From positions 1-64,000 of the forward strand of contig NZ_JAFCIY020000024.1 in assembly GCF_020194955.2 (NCBI RefSeq): a DNA stretch of 64,000 nt. The letters are read 5' to 3'. The stretch is from Desulfuromonas sp. CSMB_57. Its GTDB lineage: Bacteria; Desulfobacterota; Desulfuromonadia; Desulfuromonadales; Syntrophotaleaceae. This document shows positions 1-8,979 of the stretch, in pieces (the first letter of the stretch is position 1; each line of letters begins with the position of its first letter). The notes under the pieces were generated by a model. The model made no database searches. It saw only the letters and a list, made by a program, of their open reading frames with translations, and was not told the origin of the DNA. The position numbers were made by a program, and so were the translations under genes.

Positions 1-832
1 CGCCCAGCTGGTGAGCCATGGAGTGAACATAACCGAGGGAGGCGTTGTTGAACGCCATACCGGCCAGATACTGGGCGAAGCACATGGCATCGCGAGCAGC
101 GATGTTGGAGCCCAGCGCAACAGCCGGACGCAGCCACTGAGCGATCAGACGGATGGCTTTTTCAGCGCAGGCGTCGGTGATCGGGGTGGCGATGGTGGAC
201 ACATAGGCTTCCACGGCGTGGGTCAGGGCGTCCATACCGGTAGCAGCGGTCAGTGCGGGCGGCTTGCCGATCATCAGCACGGGGTCGTCAATAGCCACCT
301 GCGGAGTGCAGCGCCAGTCAACGATAGCCATCTTCACGTGGGTATCGGTGTTGGTGATGATGCAGAAACGGGTCATTTCGGAAGCGGTACCCGCGGTGGT
401 GTTGATGGAGATCAACGGGGTCAGAGGTACGCTGCTCTTGTTGATGCCTTCATAGTCGCGGATGTTGCCGCCGCCGGCGCAAACCAGGCCGATACCCTTG
501 CCGCAGTCATGGGAGGAGCCGCCGCCCAGGGAGATGAGGAAGTCACAGCCGTTATCTTTGAAAACCTTCACGCCGTCATGGACGTTTTTGTCAGTCGGGT
601 TGGGCTCGGCGCCGTCATAGATAACGACATCCACGCCGGCTTCCTTCAGGTACCCGCCGATCTTGTCGGCCACGCCCAGCTTTGCCAGGCCGGCGTCGGT
701 AACGATCATGGCTTTTTTAGCGCCCAGTTCTTTGGCTTTGGCGCCGACTTCTTTGGAGCAACCCGGACCGATCAGGGTAACGCTGGGAATGAAAAAGCCG
801 AAAGTGGTATCTGCGAGATTGACAACGGGCAT
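1..832 (-). CDS. Iron-dependent alcohol dehydrogenase (C-terminus cut by window edge)
   Basis: Group III iron-containing alcohol dehydrogenase, resembling 1,3-propanediol and short-chain alcohol dehydrogenases; it should interconvert an alcohol and an aldehyde with NAD(H) in the cytoplasm. About 277 residues are visible, beginning [14 protein letters not shown]. The nucleotide-binding [11 protein letters not shown] loop, the [12 protein letters not shown] segment and the metal-ligand segments [11 protein letters not shown] and [10 protein letters not shown] are present; the C-terminal third lies beyond position 1. The ATG at 832 is preceded by a perfect AGGAGG Shine-Dalgarno sequence. A sigma-54 promoter lies about 215 bp upstream. 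The exact substrate cannot be read from sequence. Confidence 0.93.
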   Translation of the reverse strand, partial: MPVVNLADTTFGFFIPSVTLIGPGCSKEVGAKAKELGAKKAMIVTDAGLAKLGVADKIGGYLKEAGVDVVIYDGAEPNPTDKNVHDGVKVFKDNGCDFLISLGGGSSHDCGKGIGLVCAGGGNIRDYEGINKSSVPLTPLISINTTAGTASEMTRFCIITNTDTHVKMAIVDWRCTPQVAIDDPVLMIGKPPALTAATGMDALTHAVEAYVSTIATPITDACAEKAIRLIAQWLRPAVALGSNIAARDAMCFAQYLAGMAFNNASLGYVHSMAHQLG

Positions 833-1046
833 GATAAATCCTCCTCATAAGAACTGTTTGAGTTTTGTACTCACCCACCAATAGGTACTACGACATCTGT
901 GACTCACTTCATAAACTCAATATCCTGTTCCTGCGGTCACCTCCCTTCCGATGGTTACCCTTTGATGAATCCAGCGCTTTACCGTATGGCGCACAGCGTT
1001 GCAAAACACTGTTTATCAAAGCCCTGGCAAGGTAGTCCGTAAAGAT

Positions 1047-1062
1047 AGCAATTTGAATGCCA
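1047..1062 (-). promoter_or_regulatory. Sigma-54 (-24/-12) promoter for the alcohol dehydrogenase
   Basis: On the minus strand the sequence reads TGGCATTCAAATTGCT. It matches the sigma-54 consensus TGGCAC-N5-TTGCW, with the invariant GG and GC dinucleotides at the correct spacing and one mismatch in the -24 block. It faces the dehydrogenase gene starting at 832 and would give a 5' leader of roughly 200 nt. A sigma-54 activator is encoded at 6320-7852. Confidence 0.75.
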
Positions 1063-1289
1063 GTTCCCTTTGGACCCATTCTTCGCCAAAGAAAACATGG
1101 CCAATTTCCTCAAAAAACCGCCCTCAAACCCCGATAACTGCCACAGCCTTCGCCGAAAAGCCCTCTTTATAAAAACAGAACAGAGTTAATTTTTTCCGTA
1201 GACAACATCCTCGGCACACTCATTCCATTCGCCAAAACCACCGTACCAACACTCCGAGACAAGACCCTGCAATCCATTAAGGTGCGTAT

Positions 1290-1331
1290 TGTTACATTTT
1301 GTAGCAGCAGCCCCTGTTACACTTTGACACA
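1290..1331. promoter_or_regulatory. Paired upstream activator sites (TGTTACAnTTTGnAnCA)
   Basis: Two 17-bp direct repeats, TGTTACATTTTGTAGCA at 1290-1306 and TGTTACACTTTGACACA at 1315-1331, are spaced 25 bp start to start. Each has a partial dyad (TGT...CA), and the second fits a TGT-N11-ACA layout like the enhancer sites of NifA/AcoR-type activators. They lie about 230-270 bp upstream of the -24/-12 promoter, a usual distance for a sigma-54 enhancer. Binding by the activator at 6320-7852 is inference. Confidence 0.5.
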
Positions 1332-1934
1332 GCCGACCAACATCAAACTGCGTTCCAGTCAAGGGGATGGAGCCGCTCCTTTTTTGTTGAAAAAACATTG
1401 ATATTATAGTAGGTTTCCCCAGTTCGACAGATCTTCCGGGAGCGCCGTCCAGGCCCTGGTCTCGGGTTGGTTTCAGCCCAAGGAGGTCCATGCCGAAGTC
1501 TCCACCTCGGTTTCGAACAGGGTTTCGAAACAGATTCGGTTTTCAATGACCGACCCGCAAAGGGAATTTTCCAAGTTTGCCGGAGACCAGGCAGGCCGAT
1601 TCACGCCCCCTCACTCCCCGCTTTGCTCCTTGGCCAACTCCGCTTGCGCGGGCAGGAAGGGTTCCCTGCTTTCCAAGGCAGCCGCAGCCCACAACCGAGG
1701 GCCATCACCGCCTCTCATTTCGGCTACGGGATTGAGCATAGCACGGAATTTCTTTTTTGCAGGGCGAGGACGATTTTTTTCTTTTAATACGTCGTTCTAT
1801 ATTTTTCCAAACGGGTCACGCGCTCCCCTTGGCGCGTGCGACCCCCGTCAATCGCCGACCTGACGGTCGTTTGCCGTGCGCACAGCCGCGTCGGCCAAGG
1901 CACGATGGTCAGGCGGCAGGAGGTATAATCCGAG

Positions 1935-3152
1935 ATGCCGCGTTTTGAAGAAGCACGCCAGCTGATCCTCGAACACATTGCCCCACTGGGTATTGAAAAA
2001 GTCATCCTCACCGAAGCCGACAATCGTGTATTGGCTGAGGATATCCTGGCTCCGTGGGACATGCCGCGCTGGACCAATTCGGCCATGGACGGCTATGCCG
2101 TGCGCAGCCAGGATTGCCGGCAGCCGAGCGTGCTGAGGGTGACCGGCTTCCTGCCGGCCGGTGCCCGGTCCGTCGAGGAAGTTGCGCCCGGCTGCGCCAT
2201 CAAGATTATGACCGGCGCCCCCCTGCCTCCGGGTGCCGACGCCGTGGTGCCGGTGGAGGAGACGGAAGCGTCGGCCGACGGGGTGCGCATTATCAACCCG
2301 GTTGCCCAAAATGCCCACGTCCGCTTCATGGGTGAGGATGTGCGCTGCGGCGAATGCATTCTGCCGCGCGGATCCCTGCTGCGGCCCGCAGAGATCGGCA
2401 TGCTGGCCTCCTATGGCAAGGTTTTTGTTCCGGTCTTCAGGCGGGCCCGCATCGCCATTCTGGCGACCGGGGACGAGTTGGCGGAGCTTGGTGAAGTCTT
2501 TAGTGAAGATAAAATCATCAACAGCAACACTTTGGCTCTGCATGCCGCCATCAAGGAAATCGGCGGCATCCCCGATATCCTAGGCATCGCCCTGGATACA
2601 CGGGAAGATCATCTGGAAAAGCTTACCGAAGGGCTCAAGGCCGACGCCCTCATCACCTCGGCCGGAGTCTCCACCGGGGACCGGGATTTCGTCCGACCGG
2701 TGCTTGAAGAACTGGGGGCACGCAACCTTTTCTGCAAGGTCGATATCAAGCCGGGACGGCCGACCTCCTTTGCCGTACGGGACGGCAAACCCATTTTCAG
2801 CCTGCCGGGCAATCCGGTTTCCACCATGATCACCTTCGAGGAATTGGTACGCCCGGCGCTGCTAAAAATGATGGGCCATACGAGAATCATCAAGCCGCTG
2901 TTCGAGGCGACCCTGACCACCAATCTCGACAAAAAACGCCTGGGCGTCCTCAATTTTCAGCGGGTCAGCGTCGAACTGCGCGACGGCCGCTATTTCGCAA
3001 GTTGTGCCGGGGATCAGAATACCGGCATCCTCAAGACCATGGTCCGGGCCGACGCACTGGCCCTGCTGCCTGAAGACAAAGATCGCTTCGCAGCCGGGGA
3101 GACGGTCAGGATCCACTTTTTGAGCCACCAGGCAACCATGCTGGAAGGCTGA
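1935..3152 (+). CDS. moeA: Molybdopterin molybdotransferase MoeA
   Basis: Inserts molybdate into adenylylated molybdopterin in the last step of molybdenum cofactor synthesis; cytoplasmic. The 405 residues match the usual family length. The N-terminal NSAMDGYAV motif is at about residues 48-56. The MoCF-type core follows with ATGDEL near 180, SAGVSTGDRDFV near 240, and KPGRP and SLPGNPVS near 270-290, with the domain IV region at the C-terminus. The ATG at 1935 has AGGAGG at 1918-1923, a slightly long spacing of 11 nt. No other cofactor-synthesis gene is adjacent; it probably serves molybdenum or tungsten enzymes encoded elsewhere. Confidence 0.95.
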   Translation: MPRFEEARQLILEHIAPLGIEKVILTEADNRVLAEDILAPWDMPRWTNSAMDGYAVRSQDCRQPSVLRVTGFLPAGARSVEEVAPGCAIKIMTGAPLPPGADAVVPVEETEASADGVRIINPVAQNAHVRFMGEDVRCGECILPRGSLLRPAEIGMLASYGKVFVPVFRRARIAILATGDELAELGEVFSEDKIINSNTLALHAAIKEIGGIPDILGIALDTREDHLEKLTEGLKADALITSAGVSTGDRDFVRPVLEELGARNLFCKVDIKPGRPTSFAVRDGKPIFSLPGNPVSTMITFEELVRPALLKMMGHTRIIKPLFEATLTTNLDKKRLGVLNFQRVSVELRDGRYFASCAGDQNTGILKTMVRADALALLPEDKDRFAAGETVRIHFLSHQATMLEG

Positions 3153-3164
3153 AGAAAACTTGCT

Positions 3165-3192
3165 TTGACTCCCATGATGCTTTTATTATATT
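3165..3192 (+). promoter_or_regulatory. Sigma-70-type promoter for the second alcohol dehydrogenase
   Basis: TTGACT at 3165-3170 and TATATT at 3187-3192 are separated by 16 bp, just after the moeA stop and about 75-100 bp before the dehydrogenase start. This suggests that gene is not simply read through from moeA and, unlike the dehydrogenase at the window edge, does not rely on sigma-54. Confidence 0.55.
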
Positions 3193-3292
3193 GTAAACAT
3201 TATTGTCCGGGTCAGATGGAGGCTGTGGTCGGCCCCGTTCGCGGGATTTTTCGGCGAGGGGGCTCATGAACGATTTCTGCAAGGAAACCTCG

Positions 3293-4444
3293 GTGAACAT
3301 CAGGAAGTTCGTCACCCCCGAAATCATTTTCGGTCAGGGCGCCTTGAGCCAGATCGGCGAAAGTGCCGCGCGCAGCGGTGCGTCCAAGGTGTTCGTGGTG
3401 ACGGATCGGGGCGTCATGGAAGCCGGCTGGGTCGACCAGGCGCTTCATTACCTGCGGGCGGCCGGCCTGGATTTCGAGATTTTTTCGGACATTACCTCCA
3501 ATCCCAAGGATTTCGAGGTCGCCGAGGGGGTCTCGCACTACCTCCGCTCGGGCTGTGATGCCCTGGTGGTGGTGGGCGGCGGCAGTCCCGCCGACACCGC
3601 CAAAGCCATCGCCATGCTGGCCACCAATGGCGGCACCCTGCGGGATTTCGAAGGCATCAATAAAATCCACCTGCCGCTGCCGCCCATGGTCATCGCCCCC
3701 ACCACTGCCGGTACCGGCTCGGAAGTCAGCCAGTTCGCCATCATCGTCGATCATCAGCGACGCCTGAAGATGTCCATCATCTCCAAGTCACTGATCCCGG
3801 ACATCGCCATCATCGATCCGGAGCTGCTGACCACCAAGTCGCCCCGTTTGGCGGCCGCCACCGGCATGGACGCCCTGTCCCATGCCATCGAATCCTACGT
3901 CTCTCTGGCCGCCACGCCCCTTACCGACATCCACGCCCTCAACGCCATCCGCCTGATTTTCGGCTACCTGCACCGTTGCGTCTTCCATCGCCAGGACCTG
4001 GAAGCCAACACCCACATGGCCATGGCCAGCCTGAATGCCGGCATCGCCTTTTCCAATGCCATTCTCGGTGCCGGCCATGCCATGACCCACCAGGTGGATG
4101 GCCTGCTGGATACCCATCACGGCGAGACCAATGCCATGCTGTTGCCCCATGTCATGGAATTCAACCTTCCCGCCTGCCGTGCAAAATACGAGGAAATCGC
4201 CCGCGCCATGGGGCCGGAGGTGCTGGCGGCCGGGCCGCCCGAAACTCTGGCGGAACGGGCGATCAACGCGGTGCGGCAACTGGCCTGTGACATACGCTTG
4301 GGCAGAAACCTCTCCGCCGTAGGCCTGCAGGCGGAAAGTCTCCGCACCCTGAGCCGGAACGCCCTGAACGACGCCTGCCTGGTCACCAATCCCCGGCATG
4401 CCGATCTCGTCGACATCCAGCGGATTTTCGAAAAAGCCTTTTAG
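3293..4444 (+). CDS. Iron-containing alcohol dehydrogenase
   Basis: A second group III alcohol dehydrogenase, about 383 residues, expected to use NAD(H) and a ferrous (or other divalent) ion. Visible motifs are the GGGSPADTAKA nucleotide loop, TTAGTGSEVSQFA, MDALSHAIESY and GAGHAMTHQVDG, followed by HHGETNAMLLPHV. The last three carry the histidine and glutamate metal-site region. I chose GTG at 3293 (VNIRKFVTPE...) because it gives the usual N-terminus and has AAGGA 8 nt upstream; ATG at 3266 would add nine residues and is also possible. It diverges clearly from the copy at 1-832, so this is not a recent duplication. The kinase/regulator pair follows 45 bp downstream. Confidence 0.93.
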   Translation: MNIRKFVTPEIIFGQGALSQIGESAARSGASKVFVVTDRGVMEAGWVDQALHYLRAAGLDFEIFSDITSNPKDFEVAEGVSHYLRSGCDALVVVGGGSPADTAKAIAMLATNGGTLRDFEGINKIHLPLPPMVIAPTTAGTGSEVSQFAIIVDHQRRLKMSIISKSLIPDIAIIDPELLTTKSPRLAAATGMDALSHAIESYVSLAATPLTDIHALNAIRLIFGYLHRCVFHRQDLEANTHMAMASLNAGIAFSNAILGAGHAMTHQVDGLLDTHHGETNAMLLPHVMEFNLPACRAKYEEIARAMGPEVLAAGPPETLAERAINAVRQLACDIRLGRNLSAVGLQAESLRTLSRNALNDACLVTNPRHADLVDIQRIFEKAF

Positions 4445-4489
4445 AACGGGGATGGCTCCGGCGGCAAGGCAGCCCGAATTGGGACAACC

Positions 4490-6199
4490 ATGCTTGACAA
4501 AAAGACCCTCATCGAAGATCTGACCGGCGTAAATTCCTCCAAGCTCAACTACTATGTAGAGCTGAAGCAACGTAACGCCGAGATTCTCAAACAAAACATC
4601 CGTCTGGAAATCCTGCACCAGCTGTCTCGCGACATCCATCTGGACATGTCCACCGCAGACATGATCGAACGGGCCTACCGGCAATTGCACCAGGCCCTGC
4701 CCTGCGACTTCCTGGGCCTGGCCATGCTCCGGGATCAGAAGCTGCTGCTGCGCGCTGCCATGCCGAAACCGGCCGGTACCCTGCCCAGCGTCCCGTCCGA
4801 ATCCCGCCTCTGGGACACCATCCGCAGCGGCCAGGCCGGGGTCTTGTCGCAACTGCGCGAAACGGATGCCTTTTTCCAGCACAATCCGCAGCTGAATCCG
4901 GGCCTCCAGTCCCTGGCCGTAGCTCCCCTGTTCATCCGTGCCACCGTCAGTGGGCTGTTGCTGGTGGGCAGTAGCCGGCCGGCAGCCTACCAGAAGGCCG
5001 AAGTGGGCTTTTTGCAGCACCTGGCCGATCATTTAACCATCAGCATGCAGAATTCACGGCTCTACAAAGAGGTCTCCCGCGCCCAGCAAGGCTGGGAGGC
5101 CACCTTCAAGGCGGTCACCGACCCCATTTTGCTGCTGGATCCGGACTACAACATCCTCCTTGACAACGGCCGCCGCATTCCCGAAATGTTTGCTCCCGGC
5201 GAGGACCTGCAAAGCAGGGAGTACCACGCCAACAAGTGTTATGCGCGGCTTTACGGTCGCAGCGCGCCCTGTGAAGAATGCCCCATGGCGACGCTGAAAA
5301 CCGACCCGCGGCCCATCTATAAGCGCCTGGAAACCGATTCCGGCCAGGTACTCGATATCGCCTATTATCCGGTCATGGACGAGAATCAGCGCCTGACCGC
5401 CATTACGCACATCATCAAGGATGTCACCCAGAAGACCAACATGGAAGCCAAACTCATGCATTCGGCACGCTTGGCGGCCATCGGCGAAATGGCGGCAGGA
5501 GTGGCCCATGAGCTCAACAGTCCCATGACTGTGATTATCGGTACCGCCCAACTGATTCACCGCGAACTCCATGAAGACGCTGAGCTGCGCGAACCTTTGG
5601 AAGACATCGTCCAGTGCGGTTTGCGCTGCAAGCGCATCATCCAGAATCTGCTGACCTTCTCGCGCCAGGACCATCTGCCCCAGGCGGAAACGGATATCAA
5701 TCAGGAGATCGAGCGGGTGCTGCACCTGATTCATTATCAGATCGACCGCAACCAGATCACCATCAGCAAGCATCTGAGCCCCGATCTGCCGTTCATCATG
5801 GCCAATGGCCGCCAGTTGCAGCAGGTCCTGACCAACCTCTTGATCAACGCCCGGGACGCCCTGGCCGGCATCGAGCGCGACAAGCTCATCGAGGTCCGTT
5901 CCTTTTTGAAAGAGGTGGACGACAAAGTTTGGCTGGTGGTCGCCGTGCGGGACAATGGCGTCGGCATCCCTGCAAAAAATCTGCAACGGGTCTTCACCCC
6001 GTTTTTTACCAGCAAGGAAGAAACCAAGGGCACCGGATTGGGCCTGTCCGTCAGCCTCGGCATCGTCGAGGCCCATGGCGGATCCATCGAGGTGGAAAGC
6101 GTGCATGGCGAGGGCAGCACCTTTGCCCTGCTCCTGCCGCTGGAGCCGCCCAAAAATCTCGCCCCGGTTTCGATCCTGGCGCCGCCGTCATTTTCCTGA
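4490..6199 (+). CDS. Soluble sensor histidine kinase (GAF-PAS-HisKA-HATPase)
   Basis: A 569-residue kinase without membrane segments, so it should sense a cytoplasmic signal. A short coiled coil (about 15-45) leads into a GAF-like domain (50-190), a PAS domain (200-315), a HisKA domain with phospho-accepting H340 in GVAHELNSP, and an HATPase domain with NLLINARDAL near 450, DNGVGIP near 488 and GTGLGLS near 514. The PAS domain carries a C250-x10-C261-x2-C264 cluster, which could bind metal or report redox state. It lies between an alcohol dehydrogenase and a sigma-54 response regulator (120 bp downstream), its likely partner. The start has no strong ribosome site. Confidence 0.9.
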   Translation: MLDKKTLIEDLTGVNSSKLNYYVELKQRNAEILKQNIRLEILHQLSRDIHLDMSTADMIERAYRQLHQALPCDFLGLAMLRDQKLLLRAAMPKPAGTLPSVPSESRLWDTIRSGQAGVLSQLRETDAFFQHNPQLNPGLQSLAVAPLFIRATVSGLLLVGSSRPAAYQKAEVGFLQHLADHLTISMQNSRLYKEVSRAQQGWEATFKAVTDPILLLDPDYNILLDNGRRIPEMFAPGEDLQSREYHANKCYARLYGRSAPCEECPMATLKTDPRPIYKRLETDSGQVLDIAYYPVMDENQRLTAITHIIKDVTQKTNMEAKLMHSARLAAIGEMAAGVAHELNSPMTVIIGTAQLIHRELHEDAELREPLEDIVQCGLRCKRIIQNLLTFSRQDHLPQAETDINQEIERVLHLIHYQIDRNQITISKHLSPDLPFIMANGRQLQQVLTNLLINARDALAGIERDKLIEVRSFLKEVDDKVWLVVAVRDNGVGIPAKNLQRVFTPFFTSKEETKGTGLGLSVSLGIVEAHGGSIEVESVHGEGSTFALLLPLEPPKNLAPVSILAPPSFS

Positions 6200-6319
6200 T
6201 ACATTGGAAACGGGTTAAAACGATGCGCCGAGCGCGACTGATCGGCGGTCTCCAGGGCCTTCCGTTCCAGTGCCACGACGGCCTGTTTTCAGATTCTGTC
6301 CCAAAAAGGTGGTGTTGTC

Positions 6320-7852
6320 TTGAGCAAGGTAAGTGTTCTGATCATCGATGACGAGGAATCCGTCTGCACCTTTTTCCGGCGCCTGCTGACCCGCAAAGGC
6401 TACCGGACGGTGACCGCGGGCAATGAGGCGGAGACCCTGCGGGCCCTGGAGTGCAGCAGCTTCAATGTCGCCATGGTCGATTTGAAGCTGCCCGATACGG
6501 ACGGACTGACCCTGCTGAAACACATCAAGGCCCGCCAGCCGGCCTGCGAAGTCATTATCATGACCGGATTCAGCACCATCAAAACGGCGGTCCGGGCCAT
6601 GCAGTTGGGCGCTTACGAATACCTGGAAAAACCCTTCGACGACATCAAGCTCATTGAAAGCCTGGTGGAGAAGGCCACCGCCCTGAGTTGTGAGGAGAAG
6701 CACGACGACGAGCAGGAGTGGAGCAGCCTGGCCAAATCCATCGGTTTCCAGGTCGGGGCCTCGCCGGAAATGAAACGCCTGACATCCTTGGCCTACAAGA
6801 TTGCCGCCAAGGACATCAGTGTCCTGATCCATGGTGAAACAGGCACCGGCAAGGAGGTCCTGGCCCGTTTCGTCCACGCGGCCTCGCAGCGCCGGGACCA
6901 GATGTTCATCCCCATCAACTGCGGTGCACTATCGGACAACCTGCTGGAATCGGAGCTGTTCGGCCACGAGCGCGGCTCCTTCACCGGCGCCGGCAATCTG
7001 CGCCGCGGCATTTTCGAACTGGCTGACAAGGGAACGCTGTTTCTGGACGAGGTCGGCGAAGCCAGCCTGGCCATCCAGGTAAAACTGCTGCGGGTGCTGG
7101 AAACGGGCGAGTTCATGCGTCTGGGCGGCGAAAAACAGATCCACTGCGATGTTCGGGTGGTTTCCGCCTCCAACGTCGATCTCGAACAGGCCATGCTGCG
7201 CCGCGAATTTCGTGAAGACTTGTTCTACCGCCTGAACGTGGTCAAACTGGAAATCCCGCCCCTGCGCGAACGTCGCGAAGACATTCCGATGCTGGCGCGG
7301 TACTTTGTCAAACAGTTCAACCCAGCCATCAATATGTCCAAGGACATCATCGATCTGCTCTGCGACTATGATTGGCCGGGCAATATCCGCGAGCTGTCCA
7401 ACACCCTGCGCCAGGCGGTGGCCCTGTGCGAGGGCAACGTTATTTTGCCGGAACATTTCTCCGGCAAGCTGGCCGCCGCCAAGCCGCGCCCGCAACGCCT
7501 CGAGGTGCGCAACGATCCGCCGCCGTCACTGGTGACGGAATCACGCCCCTGTTCCCTGGACTCTTTCTGGGAACATTACGCCAACCCGGAATTCCTTGAA
7601 AAGCTTTCCGACGGCGACATCACCCAATTGCTGCACTCCCTGCGGGGCCTGGAAAGCAACCTGCAGAGCGTGATGCGCAAGCGGGGCATTACCTCCATGG
7701 GCACGGAGGCCCTGCGAGACTCGGAGGCCGCCTCGATTCAGCGTACCCTGCACCAATACCGCTGGAACATCACGGAAACGGCTCGCGCCCTCGGCATCGC
7801 CCGTAACACCCTGCACCGGAAAATCAAAAAGTACGGGCTGCAGAATCTCTGA
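6320..7852 (+). CDS. Sigma-54-dependent response regulator (NtrC family)
   Basis: 510 residues with three domains. The receiver (1-120) has phospho-acceptor D54 and K104. The AAA+ activator domain (about 145-385) has Walker A GETGTGKE at 172-179, sigma-54 contact loop GSFTGA at 219-224 and Walker B FLDE at 241-244. The C-terminal Fis-type helix-turn-helix contains ITETARALGIARNTLHRKIKKYG. The contact loop is GSFTGA rather than GAFTGA, a conservative change. A roughly 70-residue linker separates the AAA+ and DNA-binding parts. The start is TTG at 6320 with AGGTGG upstream. With the kinase just before it, it probably drives the sigma-54 promoter at 1047-1062; that link is inference. Confidence 0.93.
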   Translation: MSKVSVLIIDDEESVCTFFRRLLTRKGYRTVTAGNEAETLRALECSSFNVAMVDLKLPDTDGLTLLKHIKARQPACEVIIMTGFSTIKTAVRAMQLGAYEYLEKPFDDIKLIESLVEKATALSCEEKHDDEQEWSSLAKSIGFQVGASPEMKRLTSLAYKIAAKDISVLIHGETGTGKEVLARFVHAASQRRDQMFIPINCGALSDNLLESELFGHERGSFTGAGNLRRGIFELADKGTLFLDEVGEASLAIQVKLLRVLETGEFMRLGGEKQIHCDVRVVSASNVDLEQAMLRREFREDLFYRLNVVKLEIPPLRERREDIPMLARYFVKQFNPAINMSKDIIDLLCDYDWPGNIRELSNTLRQAVALCEGNVILPEHFSGKLAAAKPRPQRLEVRNDPPPSLVTESRPCSLDSFWEHYANPEFLEKLSDGDITQLLHSLRGLESNLQSVMRKRGITSMGTEALRDSEAASIQRTLHQYRWNITETARALGIARNTLHRKIKKYGLQNL

Positions 7853-7895
7853 GCCATGCCGTGCCGATAGGCGGTCCGACTCACAGGAGCGCCCC

Positions 7896-8897
7896 TCAAG
7901 TCCGGTAAAACTGAGAAGGCCCTTCCAGACACTGCCAACCTGCCTCGCCGAACAGCCGGCAACACTCGGCCACGTTCGTACCGCGACCCTCTTCGGTACG
8001 CTCCCGGGTATCCCGGGGATTGGCACCGGCCTCGGCCCAGAACAGATTGGCACCGGCCGCGGCCCCCAGGGTGCAGGGTTCGTGGGTGCAATTGCCCGCC
8101 ACGCTGCGCGGCACGCCGAGGCGCGTTACCGCAACGATCTGGGCCATGCGCATCTCGCTGATCATGCCGTGGCGGGCCAGGGAGGTGCCGGGAATGGCAA
8201 TGCGCCGCGCCGCGCCGCTGAACACCGGCCCTATAGTTGCGGTAAATTGAATCATCTCAGCCAGTTCCTCATTACTGTGCTCCGGGCCGATGGGCTCGAC
8301 ACAGGTGCCGACCTGCAATCCCGCCTCCTGAAAATATCGGATGCTGCGACGCCGCTCCTCCGGCGACAAGCGAGTGTCGATGCCTTCCCGCAATCGCAGG
8401 GCGTGATAGACGCCGGCAAACCCCGCCTCGCGCAGCCGTCGGGCACCGGCTGCCGTCTGATCTCCGACATTGGCGACCAGGGGCGTTGTCGGCAGCAACT
8501 GGCGGCGCAGTTCCGCCGCAATTTCCAGGATGGCAGCCAGCGGCCAGGCGGCCGTAGTCATGACGAAAATGGCATTGGCGCCCTCCGCCTCGAACCGGCG
8601 GGCCTGCGTCACGGCCTGGTCGGCGGTCAGCTCCGTCGCCCGGTCAAAAATGCCATGACAGGCGGCAAAGGAGCAAAACTGGCAATCCTTGGCACAGGGG
8701 CCCAGATTGAGAGCGAACTGGGCGTGGATTTCGGCCCGGTTGCCGGTCAGTTCCTTGGAAACCCGGTTGGCTTCCGCCATGATCTGAAAACTTTCCGGAG
8801 CATCGGGCGGCAGGTCCAGCAGACTGATTAATTCATCCCGATTCAAGCACTCGCCGTCCCGTACCTTCCTCACTATATCTGCAAAGATTCGCGCCAT
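7896..8897 (-). CDS. BioB-like radical SAM protein of unknown substrate
   Basis: 333 residues related to biotin synthase and other BioB-family radical SAM enzymes. The [4Fe-4S] motif is C68-x3-C72-x2-C75 (GPCAKDCQFCSF), followed by a TIM-barrel pattern with NVGD, EPIGPEHSNEE and PGTSLARHG. I do not call it bioB: no biotin gene is nearby, and specificity inside this family (BioB, HydE, PylB, HmdB and others) is hard to read. The ATG at 8897 has AAGGAG 4 nt upstream. It is convergent with the regulator gene and lies downstream of the 8980-9534 gene, with a terminator in between. Confidence 0.8.
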   Translation of the reverse strand: MARIFADIVRKVRDGECLNRDELISLLDLPPDAPESFQIMAEANRVSKELTGNRAEIHAQFALNLGPCAKDCQFCSFAACHGIFDRATELTADQAVTQARRFEAEGANAIFVMTTAAWPLAAILEIAAELRRQLLPTTPLVANVGDQTAAGARRLREAGFAGVYHALRLREGIDTRLSPEERRRSIRYFQEAGLQVGTCVEPIGPEHSNEELAEMIQFTATIGPVFSGAARRIAIPGTSLARHGMISEMRMAQIVAVTRLGVPRSVAGNCTHEPCTLGAAAGANLFWAEAGANPRDTRERTEEGRGTNVAECCRLFGEAGWQCLEGPSQFYRT

Positions 8898-8931
8898 AAC
8901 TCCTTCCCTAACGGGCCAGTTCTGATGGCAG

Positions 8932-8959
8932 AAAAAAGGCCGTTCCAAAAGGAACGGCC
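8932..8959 (-). terminator. Rho-independent terminator after the 8980-9534 gene
   Basis: A perfect 9-bp stem GGCCGTTCC/GGAACGGCC with a 4-nt loop, followed on the minus strand by TTTTTT. It lies directly after the stop of the SLOG-like gene and before the radical SAM gene, so the latter should have its own promoter or depend on read-through. Confidence 0.85.
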
Positions 8960-8979
8960 AGAAAAATCCGGTCACCGTT

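Larger units (their letters stand above)
833..1934. other. Intergenic control region between alcohol dehydrogenase and moeA
   Basis: No convincing gene is visible in this 1.1 kb stretch: the open frames are short, lack ribosome sites and look like no family. It holds the sigma-54 promoter and paired activator sites. A near-repeat of GGTTTCGAA occurs around 1510-1530, and a long hairpin (GGGT/ACCC arms with CACGCGC/GCGCGTG inside, 1813-1844) lies just before moeA. The hairpin has no T-tract on either strand, so I do not call it a terminator. Confidence 0.5.

Noticed and set aside
11-850. Long plus-strand open frame opposite the first alcohol dehydrogenase
   Set aside because: It is antisense to a gene with clear family motifs and a perfect ribosome site; its own translation is low-complexity Gly/His-rich and unlike any family.
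987-1003. Second sigma-54-like sequence TGGCGCACAGCGTTGCA on the plus strand
   Set aside because: The GG and GC elements are one base too far apart and no plus-strand gene follows within reach.
1813-1844. Hairpin before moeA as a terminator or molybdenum cofactor riboswitch
   Set aside because: No T-tract on either strand, and the surrounding sequence did not fit the riboswitch features I know.
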